DNA of 34,272 bases from CAVSUR01 sp052143655 (GCA_052143655.1 JBKQSL010000355.1:1-34272); one strand, 5' to 3'. Shown: positions 1-8,062, counted from the stretch's first letter. Numbers and translations are program-made. The notes: a model not told the origin generated them from the letters alone.

Positions 1-88
1 GCGGCGGCTGGCCGTGGCGCTCGCCGGTGTCCGGCATGGCGCCGCTGCGATGCCTGGCCGGGACGCGCGGTGGTGTCGGCCGCGGCGC

Positions 89-544
89 TCAATGGCCCGC
101 GGTCCCGGCGCGCGGCGGGGCCTGCGCCGGCCAGGGCAGCGCCGACCAGGACCGCAGCGCAGCGCTGAGCCCGGCCGTGAGCTGGCCGTCGGCGTCCAGG
201 TCGGCGAACTGCTGCCGGTCCACCCAGCGCGCGTCGGCGGCATCGTCGCCGGGCCGCAGCCGGCCGCCGGTTATCTCCGCCCGGTAGTCCCTGATCAGCA
301 CCACAGTGCCGGCCAGCCCTGGCCGTTCGACCGCACCGAGCAGCGCGCCGCAGCTCACCTCCAGGCCGCATTCCTCGCGGATCTCCCGGATCACCGCCTG
401 CTCGTCGGTCTCCGCGGGCTCGACCCGGCCGCCGGGCAGCGACCACAGCCCCATCCCCGGCTCGTGGCCGCGCTGGATGAGCAGCAGCCGCTGCGCTGCG
501 TCCGTGATCACCGCCCCGACACAGGGCACCCGGCGTGCTCGCAC
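89..544 (-). CDS. Nudix hydrolase
   Basis: A 151-residue protein with a complete Nudix box: G39, E45, R53-E54, E57-E58, G60 fit the GX5EX7REUXEEXGU pattern exactly. The Glu residues bind the Mg2+ used to hydrolyse a nucleoside diphosphate linked to another moiety. The segment before the box (SLPGGRVEPAE) and the length are typical of small MutT/ADP-ribose-pyrophosphatase-like housecleaning enzymes. The substrate cannot be read from sequence. The start is GTG at 544; the gene is divergent from the DUF6758 gene, with 68 bp between the two starts. The last ~15 residues are Pro/Ala-rich and probably disordered. It ends in TGA. Family assignment is firm; substrate is unknown. Confidence 0.9.
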   Translation of the reverse strand: MRARRVPCVGAVITDAAQRLLLIQRGHEPGMGLWSLPGGRVEPAETDEQAVIREIREECGLEVSCGALLGAVERPGLAGTVVLIRDYRAEITGGRLRPGDDAADARWVDRQQFADLDADGQLTAGLSAALRSWSALPWPAQAPPRAGTAGH

Positions 545-612
545 GCCGCCAAGTATCGCGCCAGTGCCCGGGTGCTTGACGAACGGCCCGGCGGGGGTGA
601 CTGTCAGTTGTC

Positions 613-1239
613 ATGGACCGGCCGCTAAGGTGCCCCCGCTGCGATGACGTCCTGCGCGAGCCCAGCGCCTGGTCCAGCGCCTGGCGCTGCGATCGGCACG
701 GCGCGGTCTACCCGCTGCGCCCGAGCCTGTCCCCCTCGCCGCAGGGCCTGGCCGCGCTGCTGCGCGATGCGGCGGTGCCGGTCTGGCTGCCCTGGCCGCT
801 GCCGCCGAGCTGGCTGGTCACCGGGTTCGCCGGCGCGGGCGACGAGCGGACCGGGACCCGTGGCTGCGTGGTGGCGCTGTCCGGGCCTGGCCCGGCCGTC
901 GGCCCCGCCGACATGCTGCTGGTCTCCGAGGAAATGGGGGTGGGCCTGGGCGCCCGGCTGGCCGGCCTGGACAGTCCCGACCCCGGTGCCGGCTTCGCGG
1001 CCGGGCCGCCCGAGGCGATGGTCAGCCACGCCCATCATGAGTTCCCGCTGTGGCATGTGGCGGCGCCCGGCCGGGCGGCCTTCGCCGGCGAGGCGCTGGG
1101 CGGCTGGCTGTGGGTGATCTTGTGGCCGGATACCGCAGGCCTGCTGCTGCTCGATGTCCTGGAGCTGCGGGATCTGCGTGATCCCGGCCAGGATCTGGAC
1201 CTGCCGTTCGGGGCGCCGTCACCGCGGCTTCCCGGCTAG
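613..1239 (+). CDS. DUF6758 family protein, zinc-ribbon N-terminus
   Basis: A 208-residue protein beginning MDRPLRCPRCDDVL. Cys7, Cys10, Cys26 and His29 form a CxxC...CxxH arrangement that would fit a zinc ribbon. The remainder is a globular domain rich in Gly, Ala and Leu with no catalytic motif I recognise and no signal peptide. I recall this family (DUF6758) lying just upstream of a PHP-domain gene in other actinomycetes, as here: the PHP gene starts 10 bp after this stop. That supports co-transcription or a functional link, but no role is established. The start is ATG at 613. Longer open frames overlapping the Nudix gene are shadows. It ends in TAG. Confidence 0.8.
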   Translation: MDRPLRCPRCDDVLREPSAWSSAWRCDRHGAVYPLRPSLSPSPQGLAALLRDAAVPVWLPWPLPPSWLVTGFAGAGDERTGTRGCVVALSGPGPAVGPADMLLVSEEMGVGLGARLAGLDSPDPGAGFAAGPPEAMVSHAHHEFPLWHVAAPGRAAFAGEALGGWLWVILWPDTAGLLLLDVLELRDLRDPGQDLDLPFGAPSPRLPG

Positions 1240-1249
1240 GGTCGCGAGG

Positions 1250-2110
1250 GTGCGCGCCGATCTGCACTGTCACAGCAGCGTTTCCGACGGCACCGACCCG
1301 CCCGCCGCCGTCATCCGCCGGGCGCAGGAGGCCGGCCTGGACGTGGTCGCGCTCACCGACCACGACACGGCTGCCGGGCACGAGGAGGCCGCCAGGGCAC
1401 TGCCGCCCGGCCTGACCCTGCTGCCCGGGATGGAGCTGTCCTGCCGCCTGGACGGGCGCAGCGTGCACATCCTGGCTTACCTGGTCAACCCGCAGCACGC
1501 CGAGCTGGCGGCGCAGTGTGCCGCGATCCGGGACAGCCGGGTGCACCGGGCCCGCGCGATGGTGGCCAGGCTGGCCGAACTCGGCGCCCCGGTGACCTGG
1601 GAGCAGGTCACCGCCATCGCCGACGGCGGGGTGGTCGGGCGGCCGCACGTTGCCCGGGCCCTGGCCGACGCGGGGGTGGTGGGCTCTGCTGCGGAGGCGT
1701 TCAGCCCGGAGTGGATCGGCTCCGGCGGCCGCGCGCACGTCGCCCGCTACGCCCTGGACCCGGTCGCGGCGATCGCGCTGATCCGGGCGGCCGGCGGGGT
1801 CAGTGTGCTCGCGCACCCGCGGGGCGAGGCCCGCGGCGCGGCGCTCGGCGATGACACCATCGCCGCCCTGGCCGCGGCCGGGCTGACCGGGGTCGAGGTT
1901 GATCACCCGCAGCACGACCGGGCCACCCGGGAGCAGCTGGGCCGGCTGGCGGCTGGCCTCGGGCTCGTCGCCACCGGCGGCAGCGACGATCACGGCGCGC
2001 TCACCGGGTACCGGATCGGCGCGGAGACGACCGGCGAGGCCGGCTATGCGCGGCTGGTCAGTCAGGCCACCGGGGCGCGACCGCTGACCGCCGCCGCGGG
2101 CGGCCGGTAA
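1250..2110 (+). CDS. PHP domain phosphoesterase (TrpH/YciV-like)
   Basis: A 286-residue protein starting at GTG 1250 (MRADLHCHSS). Metal-binding PHP motifs are in order: HCH at residues 6-8, TDHD at 36-39, GMELS with Glu62, His73, a later RPHVARA, AHPRGEA, and GGSDDHG near the C-terminus. The order and length match the YciV/TrpH family. Characterised members are 3',5'-nucleotide bisphosphate phosphatases or 5'-3' exoribonucleases acting on short RNA. The frame is open back to 1154, but that would overlap the upstream gene. GTG 1250 puts the N-terminus right at the first metal motif, as in homologues. A TAGGGT hexamer lies 7 nt upstream (1237-1242), so it may also be transcribed leaderless. 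It ends in TAA. Confidence 0.88.
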   Translation: MRADLHCHSSVSDGTDPPAAVIRRAQEAGLDVVALTDHDTAAGHEEAARALPPGLTLLPGMELSCRLDGRSVHILAYLVNPQHAELAAQCAAIRDSRVHRARAMVARLAELGAPVTWEQVTAIADGGVVGRPHVARALADAGVVGSAAEAFSPEWIGSGGRAHVARYALDPVAAIALIRAAGGVSVLAHPRGEARGAALGDDTIAALAAAGLTGVEVDHPQHDRATREQLGRLAAGLGLVATGGSDDHGALTGYRIGAETTGEAGYARLVSQATGARPLTAAAGGR

Positions 2111-2178
2111 GGCAGCAGATGTCAGACCGCCGCGGCATCATGGGCATGCCGGAGCCGGCGAGAACTGGAGCTGATCGG

Positions 2179-2796
2179 ATGCAGGCACGGATAGAGCGGC
2201 TGGACGAGCGATCCGGCACCTGGATCGTCGGCGACGACGACGAGGTCATCGTGATCGACCCGGGTGACGAGGCGAGCGCGGTGCTGGAGGCGGTGGGCGA
2301 CCGTGAGGTGCTGGCGGTCATCTGCACGCACGGCCATCAGCGGCACGTGGCGGCGGCCGCGGACGTGGCGGCGCGGGATGCGGCGGAGATCGCCCTGCAT
2401 CCCGACGACCGCGGCTGGTGGCGCGAGGCGCACTCCGGCGCCGAGCCGGGCATCGAGATGGCCGGCGGCGGCGTCTTCGGCGTGGCCGGCGTCACCCTGG
2501 AAGTCATCCACGCGCCGGGGCACACCGCGGGCACGGTCCTGCTGTACTGCGAGGAACTCGGCGCGGTGTTCGCCGGCGACGTGCTGTCCGAGCACGGGCC
2601 GGTCGCGCACGACGGCAACTTTCCCGATTTCCCCCGCCAGCTCAGCGCCATTGGCGAGCAGGTCCTGACGCTGCCGGCGCAGACCCGGATCCTGCCGGGG
2701 CACGGCCCGGAGCTCACGGTGGCAGCGGCTGACAAGAGCTTCGACGCATGGGTGGCCGCCGGGCCGCAGGCTGTCCTGTCCGGCGACCTCGGATAG
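2179..2796 (+). CDS. MBL-fold metallo-hydrolase with altered metal motif
   Basis: A 205-residue metallo-beta-lactamase-fold protein of the glyoxalase-II-like group. Present are the early strand (VIVIDPGDE), THGHQRH at 50-56, HAPGHTAG with His115, FAGD with Asp134, and LPGHG with His175. The family signature HxHxDH reads H51-G-H53-Q-R55-H56: the Asp that ligates the second metal and acts in catalysis is replaced by Arg. The start chosen is ATG 2179, preceded by GGAG at 2167-2170 with 8-nt spacing. ATG codons at 2119, 2140 and 2146 are in frame but have poorer ribosome-binding sites. It sits between the PHP gene and the RecB-like nuclease gene in a likely operon. Hydrolase activity is doubtful given the substitution. 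It ends in TAG. Confidence 0.85.
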   Translation: MQARIERLDERSGTWIVGDDDEVIVIDPGDEASAVLEAVGDREVLAVICTHGHQRHVAAAADVAARDAAEIALHPDDRGWWREAHSGAEPGIEMAGGGVFGVAGVTLEVIHAPGHTAGTVLLYCEELGAVFAGDVLSEHGPVAHDGNFPDFPRQLSAIGEQVLTLPAQTRILPGHGPELTVAAADKSFDAWVAAGPQAVLSGDLG

Positions 2797-2810
2797 CGGC
2801 GGAGCCGGCC

Positions 2811-3692
2811 ATGCAGCAGCTGGGCTTCGACGGCATGCCGCAGCGGCTGTTCACCTGCACGCCGACGAGGCTGAGCGCCTGGCTGGACTGCCCGCGGCGG
2901 TACCGGATGACGTACCTGGACCGGCCTGCCCCCGGCAAGGGGCCGCCCTGGGCGCACAACAGCCTGGGCGCTAGCGTGCACAACGCGCTGGCCGCGTGGT
3001 GGCGGCTGCCGCGCGACGAGCGCACCGTGGCCGCCGCCGGGGACCTGCTGGAGCGGGGCTGGCTGGCCGAGGGCTTCGCCGACGACGCTCAGTCCGCGCG
3101 GTACCGGTCCCGGGCCGCCGCGATGGTGGCGGCGTATGTGGCGGGGCTGGACCCGGCGCGCGAGCCAGCGGGCGTCGAGCGCACCGTGGCGACCAGGACC
3201 GACAAGATTACGGTGTCCGGCCGGATCGACCGGCTGGATGACCGCGGCGGCACGCTGGCGGTGGTGGACTACAAGACCGGCCGGTACCAGCCGGCCGAGG
3301 CAGACGCCCGGTCCTCGCTGCCGCTCGCGCTGTACGCGCTGGCCGCCGGGCGGGTGCTGCGTCGGCCATGTCTGCGAGTTGAGCTGCATCACCTGCCGAG
3401 CGGCCAGCAGGCATCCTGGGAGCACACCGAGCAGTCGCTGGCCCGCCAGCTCGGCCGGGCCGAGGACATCGCCGCCGAGTGCGTCACGGCGCACGAGCGC
3501 TTCGCGGCCGGCCAGGCCGGCGACGACGCCTTCGCGCCCCGGCCCGGTCCCGGCTGCGGATGGTGCGACTACCGGGCGCACTGCCCGCAGGGGCGCCCTG
3601 CGGCGCCGCAGCGCCGCCCCTGGGAGGGCCTGGGCAGCGACGGCTATCTCGGGGATCAGCCGCCCGCTGAGTCCGTCTCCGCTCCGGCCTGA
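2811..3692 (+). CDS. RecB-like PD-(D/E)XK nuclease with Fe-S cysteines
   Basis: A 293-residue protein of the PDDEXK_1 (RecB family exonuclease) type. The nuclease core is visible: SVHNAL (helix His), SGRIDRLDD, the catalytic strand VVDYKTGR (Asp and Lys), and LALYALAAG. Cys27 (LDCPRRY) and the C-terminal trio Cys249, Cys252, Cys258 (CGWCDYRAHC) match the split four-cysteine 4Fe-4S staple of AddB/Cas4-type nucleases. There is no helicase domain, so it is a stand-alone nuclease, probably in DNA repair. Start is ATG 2811 with GGAG at 2801-2804. An in-frame GTG/ATG at 2748 would overlap the MBL gene. Its 3' end overlaps the convergent hydrolase gene by 37 bp. It ends in TGA. Confidence 0.88.
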   Translation: MQQLGFDGMPQRLFTCTPTRLSAWLDCPRRYRMTYLDRPAPGKGPPWAHNSLGASVHNALAAWWRLPRDERTVAAAGDLLERGWLAEGFADDAQSARYRSRAAAMVAAYVAGLDPAREPAGVERTVATRTDKITVSGRIDRLDDRGGTLAVVDYKTGRYQPAEADARSSLPLALYALAAGRVLRRPCLRVELHHLPSGQQASWEHTEQSLARQLGRAEDIAAECVTAHERFAAGQAGDDAFAPRPGPGCGWCDYRAHCPQGRPAAPQRRPWEGLGSDGYLGDQPPAESVSAPA

Positions 3693-4651
3693 CGGGCATC
3701 CCCGGGGCGCTGCCGGGCGGCCGGGCGCCGGCGCGCCTCAGCGCGCTCTGCCTCGTTCCAGAAGGCAGACAGCGTGCTGGCGGTGGTGGCCGGGGCCTCG
3801 ATCGCAGGGGAGTGCGCCGCGCCGGGGATGCAGATTCGCTGCGCCCGCAGCCGGCGGGCCATCATGTCCTGCTCGACAGGCGGCCAGGCGTCGTCGTTCT
3901 CGCCGTATACGACCAGGATCCGGGCATGGCGCAGGCCGGCCAGCTTCGCCGTCTGGTCGGGGCAGTCCAGCAGGTACCGGCCCATCATCACCAGGCCGAG
4001 CGGGCAGTTACGGACCGTGCGCTCGCGCAGGAAGGCCACGATGTGCGGCGGTACCCCGTCGGCGGCTGCCTGCGGCCCGAGCCGCTCCGCCCAGAGCCGG
4101 ACGATGTCCCGGTGCAGCGCGCCGCGGTCTAGTTCACCGGGGCTGGCGTCGCCGCCGAGCACCTCCAGGGTGGATCGCAGCGCGTCCGCCCGGGGGGAAG
4201 GCAGGCTCGCGGGGCCGGAGCCGAGCAGCGTCAGCGACAGCAGCGGCGCGGGATCGTCGAGCACGGCCTGCCGGGCGATCAGCCCGCCGAGCGAGTGCCC
4301 GAGCAGGTGAACTCCCGGCGGACCGCCGTCGCTGCCGACCTCCCGGGCCACTGCGGTGACATCCGCGGCCAGGGCCTGCGGGCGGTAGTCGTCGGGATCG
4401 GCGGCGGCCTCGCTCTCGTACTGGCCGCGCATGTCGATGGCCACCACCCGGCGGCCGGCCGCCGCGAGCGGCTGGAGCACCGGCAGGAAGTCCTCCTTGC
4501 TGCCGGTGTAGCCGGGCAGCAGCAGGGCCGGGCAGCGCTCGCAGACCCCGCGGTCGGGCCGGGCCTCGAGCGCGGCAAACGTGCCGCGCTCGGTCTTGAT
4601 CGTGCACCTCCGGACCATGCCGGGCTGCACGAGTGACCTTGGGGTGCTCAC
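3656..4651 (-). CDS. Alpha/beta hydrolase
   Basis: A 331-residue alpha/beta-hydrolase-fold protein. It shows the oxyanion-hole segment LLLPGYTGSKEDF, a strand followed by AIDMRGQYES, the nucleophile elbow GHSLGG with Ser120, the acid region VVYGENDDAW and the His in GAAHSP. All catalytic-triad positions are therefore accounted for. No lid insertion or substrate-specific feature points to a particular ester, lactone or peptide substrate. No signal peptide is visible, so it is probably cytoplasmic. The start is GTG 4651, with TAGGCT on the minus strand (4660-4665) 8 nt upstream, suggesting a leaderless transcript. Met12 (4618) is an alternative. The C-terminal ~35 residues are Arg/Ala-rich and overlap the nuclease gene tail to tail. 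It ends in TGA. Confidence 0.88.
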   Translation of the reverse strand: MSTPRSLVQPGMVRRCTIKTERGTFAALEARPDRGVCERCPALLLPGYTGSKEDFLPVLQPLAAAGRRVVAIDMRGQYESEAAADPDDYRPQALAADVTAVAREVGSDGGPPGVHLLGHSLGGLIARQAVLDDPAPLLSLTLLGSGPASLPSPRADALRSTLEVLGGDASPGELDRGALHRDIVRLWAERLGPQAAADGVPPHIVAFLRERTVRNCPLGLVMMGRYLLDCPDQTAKLAGLRHARILVVYGENDDAWPPVEQDMMARRLRAQRICIPGAAHSPAIEAPATTASTLSAFWNEAERAEARRRPAARQRPGDARQAGAETDSAGG

Positions 4652-4659
4652 GGGCTGGC

Positions 4660-4665
4660 AGCCTA
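4660..4665 (-). promoter_or_regulatory. Putative -10 hexamer, hydrolase gene
   Basis: TAGGCT on the minus strand lies 8 nt before the GTG at 4651. There is no good Shine-Dalgarno sequence between them, which is the arrangement expected for a leaderless actinobacterial transcript. No clear -35 element is visible. Confidence 0.35.
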
Positions 4666-4736
4666 CCCAGTCGAGGCTGGGCTCTATCGCCCAGAATTTG
4701 CGCAGTTAGCTGAAGGATCCCCGGCTTTGCGGCCGG

Positions 4737-6578
4737 TCACACCTCGGCGGCGCCGGACTGCCCGGCCCCGCTGCCCCCGCTGCGGCCAGACCGGCGCCGC
4801 CGGCGGCCGCGCCCGGCAGCCGGCCCCCCGCCGGAACCGGGGCCCGCCGTGCCCGGGTCAGAGCTCGGCGAGGCGCCCTCGGCGGCCGTCTGCCCGGCCG
4901 CCAGCGGCACGCCGGACCGGGTGCGGTGCCGTACCCGCTTGCGCCGCGGCCTGGCGTCTCGCTCGTCGTCGGCGGCTCGGTCCTGGCCCGGCTCGGCGCG
5001 ATGGCTCTTGCCCGCCCGGTCCCGGCCGCCGGGCGCTCGCCGGCCGGGGCCGCCGTCGCGGTGCGCAGCTGACCGGATGCGGCCGGTCTCGCCGATGTCC
5101 TCGAGGTCCTCGGCCTCCAGGCCCAGCCGGTCGCGCCGGGCCCGGGGCAGCGTGCCGCCCGCACCCGCCGGGATGCTGAGCGCGGCGTACAGGTGCTCGG
5201 AGGTCGAGTAAGTCTCCATCGGCTCGGGCCGGCCGAGACCGAGCCCGTCGTCGATGAGCGTCCAGCGCTGCAGGTCGTTCCAGTCCACGAACGTCACGGC
5301 CACGCCCTCGCGGCCGGCCCGGCCGGTGCGGCCGATCCGGTGCAGGTATGCCTTCTCGTCCTCGGGGCATTCGTAGTTGACGACATGCGTCACGTCGTCC
5401 ACGTCGAGGCCGCGGGCAGCCACGTCGGTGGCGACGAGCACATCGACCTTGCCGCTGCGGAAGGCACGCATCGCCCGCTCGCGCTGGCCCTGGCCCAGAT
5501 CCCCGTGCACAGCCGCGGCGGCGAAGCCGCGGCTGGTCAGCGCGGTCGCCACCGTATCGCAGGTGCGCTTGGTGCGGCAGAACACCATCGTCAGGCCGCG
5601 GCCCTCGGCCTGCAGCAGCCGGGCCAGGACCTCGATCTTGTCCATCTGGTGGGCGCGGAACACGTGCTGCTCGGTGGTGGGCACGTGGGCCGGCTCGTCG
5701 TGGTGCTCGGCGCGGATATGCACCGGGCGGCTCAGGTGCCGCCGGGCCAGCGTGACGACCTCGCCCGGCATCGTGGCCGAGAACAGCATCGTCTGGCGGC
5801 CCTGCGGCGTCAGGGACAGGATCCGCTCGACATCAGGCAGGAAGCCCAGGTCGAGCATCTTGTCGGCCTCATCGAGCACCAGGATCTGCACGGCGGACAG
5901 GTCCAGGTGGCCCTGCCGGGACAGGTCCAGCAGCCGGCCGGGGGTGCCGACGACGATGTCCACGCTGGCCAGCGCCTCGATCTGGGGCTCGTAGGCGCGG
6001 CCGCCGTAGAGCGTGACGACGTGCGTGCCGATCCGCGACCCGGCGAGCCGGATGTCGTCGGCGACCTGGATCGCCAGCTCCCTGGTGGGCACCACGACCA
6101 GGGCCCGCGGCGCGGCCGGCCGCTTGTCCGGGCTGCCGAGCAGCCGCTGCAGTATCGGGAGCCCGAAGGCGAGCGTCTTGCCGGTCCCGGTGCGGGCCTG
6201 ACCGATCACGTCGTAGCCGTCCATGGCGATCGGCAGCGTCAGCGCCTGGATGGGGAAGGCCGTGGTGATGCCGCTGGTTTCCAGGGCAGCGCAGATCCCG
6301 GCGTCCACGCCGAAGTCGCGGAACGCTTTCGGGGCCCCGACTGACGGGACCGCGGGGGCTGCCACCGGTGCCTCGCCGGGGCCGGCCGGGGTCTCGCCCG
6401 CGAGCAGGGCCTGCTCTGCCGCCAACGGGGCTGGCGCCAGCAGCACGGAGGGACCGTGGGCCGGGAAACCATCGGCGCTCACCGCATCCGGGCCGTCCGG
6501 ATTGGCGCTGCCGGGACCCGCGCCGTCCGGTGCGCCCGGCGGGATGCTGGGTGCTACTGTGGCCAGCCTGGCGGTCAC
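4737..6578 (-). CDS. DEAD-box ATP-dependent RNA helicase
   Basis: A 613-residue DEAD-box helicase of the RhlE/DeaD type. Motifs in order: Q motif ending FPIQ at about 108-111, Walker A ARTGTGKT (128-135), PTRELAIQ, GG, TPGRLLDL, DEAD (236-239), SAT (267-269), then in the second RecA domain FCRTKRT, VATDVAARGLD and HRIGRTGRAG. It unwinds or remodels RNA duplexes, for instance in ribosome assembly or mRNA turnover. An ~85-residue Pro/Ala-rich N-terminal extension precedes the Q motif. The C-terminal ~150 residues are Arg/Gly/Glu-rich and likely a disordered RNA-binding tail. The start is taken at GTG 6578, but the extension makes it uncertain. It is divergent from the ferritin-like gene. It ends in TGA. 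Confidence 0.93.
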   Translation of the reverse strand: MTARLATVAPSIPPGAPDGAGPGSANPDGPDAVSADGFPAHGPSVLLAPAPLAAEQALLAGETPAGPGEAPVAAPAVPSVGAPKAFRDFGVDAGICAALETSGITTAFPIQALTLPIAMDGYDVIGQARTGTGKTLAFGLPILQRLLGSPDKRPAAPRALVVVPTRELAIQVADDIRLAGSRIGTHVVTLYGGRAYEPQIEALASVDIVVGTPGRLLDLSRQGHLDLSAVQILVLDEADKMLDLGFLPDVERILSLTPQGRQTMLFSATMPGEVVTLARRHLSRPVHIRAEHHDEPAHVPTTEQHVFRAHQMDKIEVLARLLQAEGRGLTMVFCRTKRTCDTVATALTSRGFAAAAVHGDLGQGQRERAMRAFRSGKVDVLVATDVAARGLDVDDVTHVVNYECPEDEKAYLHRIGRTGRAGREGVAVTFVDWNDLQRWTLIDDGLGLGRPEPMETYSTSEHLYAALSIPAGAGGTLPRARRDRLGLEAEDLEDIGETGRIRSAAHRDGGPGRRAPGGRDRAGKSHRAEPGQDRAADDERDARPRRKRVRHRTRSGVPLAAGQTAAEGASPSSDPGTAGPGSGGGPAAGRGRRRRRSGRSGGSGAGQSGAAEV

Positions 6579-6907
6579 GGTGATCTTCGGCAGTTCCTTC
6601 GCGGCCGCATGTGGCTCCGCCTCGGGCTCGTCCGGCCGGGCTGATATGTGAGTTGTCAGGGCTTCCGCCTCCAGTAGTGGCCTGCGGCTCGTCGGGCGCC
6701 TGGCTCCGCCGCAGCGCCCTGCCCGTCGGCCCGGCTAGGGCTGCTGGCAGGCGCCAGCGCCAGGAGCGCAACGCCGCACGGCGGGTCCGGGCTACTCAGT
6801 CAGCCTCGCTGCCCGCGGCCTCGTCGGCCTGGGTCCTGGCCTAGCCGGACCCCGCGGCCCGAGCCGGGTGGTGGGCGAGTGCAGCAGCTTGCCGTGCACT
6901 AAGCCGC

Positions 6908-6926
6908 AGGCGCAATTAACGCGCCT
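6908..6926. repeat. Inverted repeat, possible operator
   Basis: Arms AGGCGC and GCGCCT are perfect complements around the 7-nt AT-rich centre AATTAAC. It lies about 130 bp before the ferritin-like gene and 330 bp before the helicase gene. A regulator site is possible, but the regulator is unknown and a chance palindrome cannot be excluded. Confidence 0.35.
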
Positions 6927-7044
6927 TATGGTTCGTCAGGATGCAACAGCGCTAGGGTTCGCTGCATTCCTTACTCGTATCCGGTTGCAGTGTAGCAACG
7001 ATGCTCGCGTGCTCGGAGCGGCCGGAGCCTGTGCGGCGTGTTGT

Positions 7045-7050
7045 TACGCT
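7045..7050 (+). promoter_or_regulatory. Putative -10 hexamer, ferritin-like gene
   Basis: TACGCT sits 6 nt before the GTG at 7057, and no purine-rich ribosome-binding site lies between them. This is consistent with a leaderless transcript starting at or next to the GTG. Confidence 0.4.
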
Positions 7051-7056
7051 GCCGGG

Positions 7057-7758
7057 GTGACAGAGGACATTTCCCCGGATCTCAGGACCCTGCCGCCCGC
7101 CCATGTGGCCGATCAGGCCGCCGACGGCGTCCTGGACCTGCTCGGCCTGCTGGCCTACGCCACGCTGACCGGTTTCTTCCGGTTGTCGGAGGATGCGGCA
7201 CTGGCGTCCGGGCTGGCGGACAAGGCGGCGCTGGCCGAGATGGCGGTGGCCGAGTTCGGCCAGTTCCGCCTGCTGCGTGACCGCCTTGAGTCGCTGTCGG
7301 CCGATCCGGCCGAGGCGATGGCGCCGTTCGTCGCGGCCGTTGACGACTACCACGCCCGGACGACGCCGGCGGACTGGCTGGAGGGGCTGGTCAAGGCCTA
7401 CGTCGGTGACGGCATCGCGGCGGATTTCTACCGGGTGGCCGCCGAGCGGCTCGACTCCTCCACCCGGGCGCTGGTGGAGGAGGTGCTCGCCGACACCGGG
7501 CACGCCCAGTTCGTCGTGGACCGGGTCCGCGACGCGATTGCCAGCGACCCGCAGCTGGCGGGCCGGCTCGCGCTGTGGGCCCGCCTGCTGGTGGGCGAGG
7601 CGCTCGGCCAGGCGCAGCGGGTGGCCGCGTCCCGGCCACCGCTGGCCCAGCTGCTGGCCGGGGATACCGCTACCCAGCACAGCGATGTCGGCCGGATATT
7701 CGCCCGGCTCACCGACGCGCACGCGCAGCGGATAACGGCACTCGGGCTGGCGGAGTAG
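7057..7758 (+). CDS. Ferritin-like fold protein (MiaE_2-type)
   Basis: A 233-residue helical protein of the actinobacterial ferritin-like/MiaE_2 family, named for resemblance to the tRNA hydroxylase MiaE. Conserved blocks visible are YATLTGFFRLSED, EMAVAEFGQFRLL, ADWLEGLVKAYVGDG, EEVLADTGHAQFV and LWARLLVGEALGQAQRV. Family members usually carry ExxH in the second helix as a di-iron ligand; here that position reads E-F-G-Q. The Glu in RLSED and the His in ADTGH are kept. The start is GTG 7057, which removes a 63-residue low-quality extension from the longer frame. It ends 10 bp from the convergent DUF3107 gene. The family commonly neighbours the helicase, DUF3107 and TetR genes in actinomycetes. 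It ends in TAG. Confidence 0.82.
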   Translation: MTEDISPDLRTLPPAHVADQAADGVLDLLGLLAYATLTGFFRLSEDAALASGLADKAALAEMAVAEFGQFRLLRDRLESLSADPAEAMAPFVAAVDDYHARTTPADWLEGLVKAYVGDGIAADFYRVAAERLDSSTRALVEEVLADTGHAQFVVDRVRDAIASDPQLAGRLALWARLLVGEALGQAQRVAASRPPLAQLLAGDTATQHSDVGRIFARLTDAHAQRITALGLAE

Positions 7759-7768
7759 CCCTGGCCGG

Positions 7769-7993
7769 TCAGCGCGCGCCGAAGCCGATCTGGCGCGATC
7801 CGGACGGTCCGGCCTCCAGGTAGGCCAGCTTGTCGGCGGGCACCAGGATCTTGCCGCCCTTGTCGTCGGCGAAGACCAGCAGGGAGCCGTCCGCGATGGC
7901 CGTCCTGACCGCCTGCTCCAGCTCGTCGAAGGTGAACTCGGTCTCCAGCACCAGCTCGCGCGGCGCCGACTGAATTCCGATCTTGACTTCCAC
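7769..7993 (-). CDS. DUF3107 family protein
   Basis: A 74-residue protein that I recognise as DUF3107 from its start MEVKIGIQSAPREL, the central ELEQAVRTAIADGS and the C-terminal KLAYLEAGPS...IGFG. It is short, soluble and has no cysteines or membrane segment. No function is established for the family; it is widely conserved in actinomycetes and often sits beside the TetR gene found here. The TetR gene lies upstream on the same strand, with a strong hairpin between them. The start ATG at 7993 is well supported by the conserved N-terminus. It ends in TGA. Confidence 0.9.
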   Translation of the reverse strand: MEVKIGIQSAPRELVLETEFTFDELEQAVRTAIADGSLLVFADDKGGKILVPADKLAYLEAGPSGSRQIGFGAR

Positions 7994-8038
7994 GGTGCTC
8001 CTGTCTGGCCGGCTGCTGTCCGGCCGCGGTTGCGGGCA

Positions 8039-8062
8039 GCCCGGGCGGTCCGCCGCCCGGGC
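8039..8062 (-). terminator. Perfect 10-bp hairpin downstream of tetR gene
   Basis: Arms at 8039-8048 and 8053-8062 are perfect 10-bp complements (GCCCGGGCGG and its reverse complement) around a 4-nt loop. It lies between the TetR stop (8090) and the DUF3107 start (7993). There is no T tract, which is common for actinobacterial hairpin terminators, so a role as terminator or attenuator is inferred from position and strength. Confidence 0.5.

Larger units (their letters stand above)
6579..7056. other. Intergenic region between divergent genes
   Basis: This 478-bp gap separates the helicase start (minus) from the ferritin-like protein start (plus). I see no convincing gene: open frames across it are shadows with no family resemblance. 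The stretch from about 6900 to 7050 is AT-richer than its surroundings and probably holds the promoters. It contains a 6+6 bp inverted repeat at 6908-6926, an imperfect larger inverted repeat (GGATGCA at 6939-6945 against TGCATTCC at 6963-6970), and a -10-like TACGCT at 7045-7050. Confidence 0.6.

Noticed and set aside
1..88. Possible gene end at the left edge
   Set aside because: No frame here shows a family motif or clear continuation; 88 bases are too few to decide.
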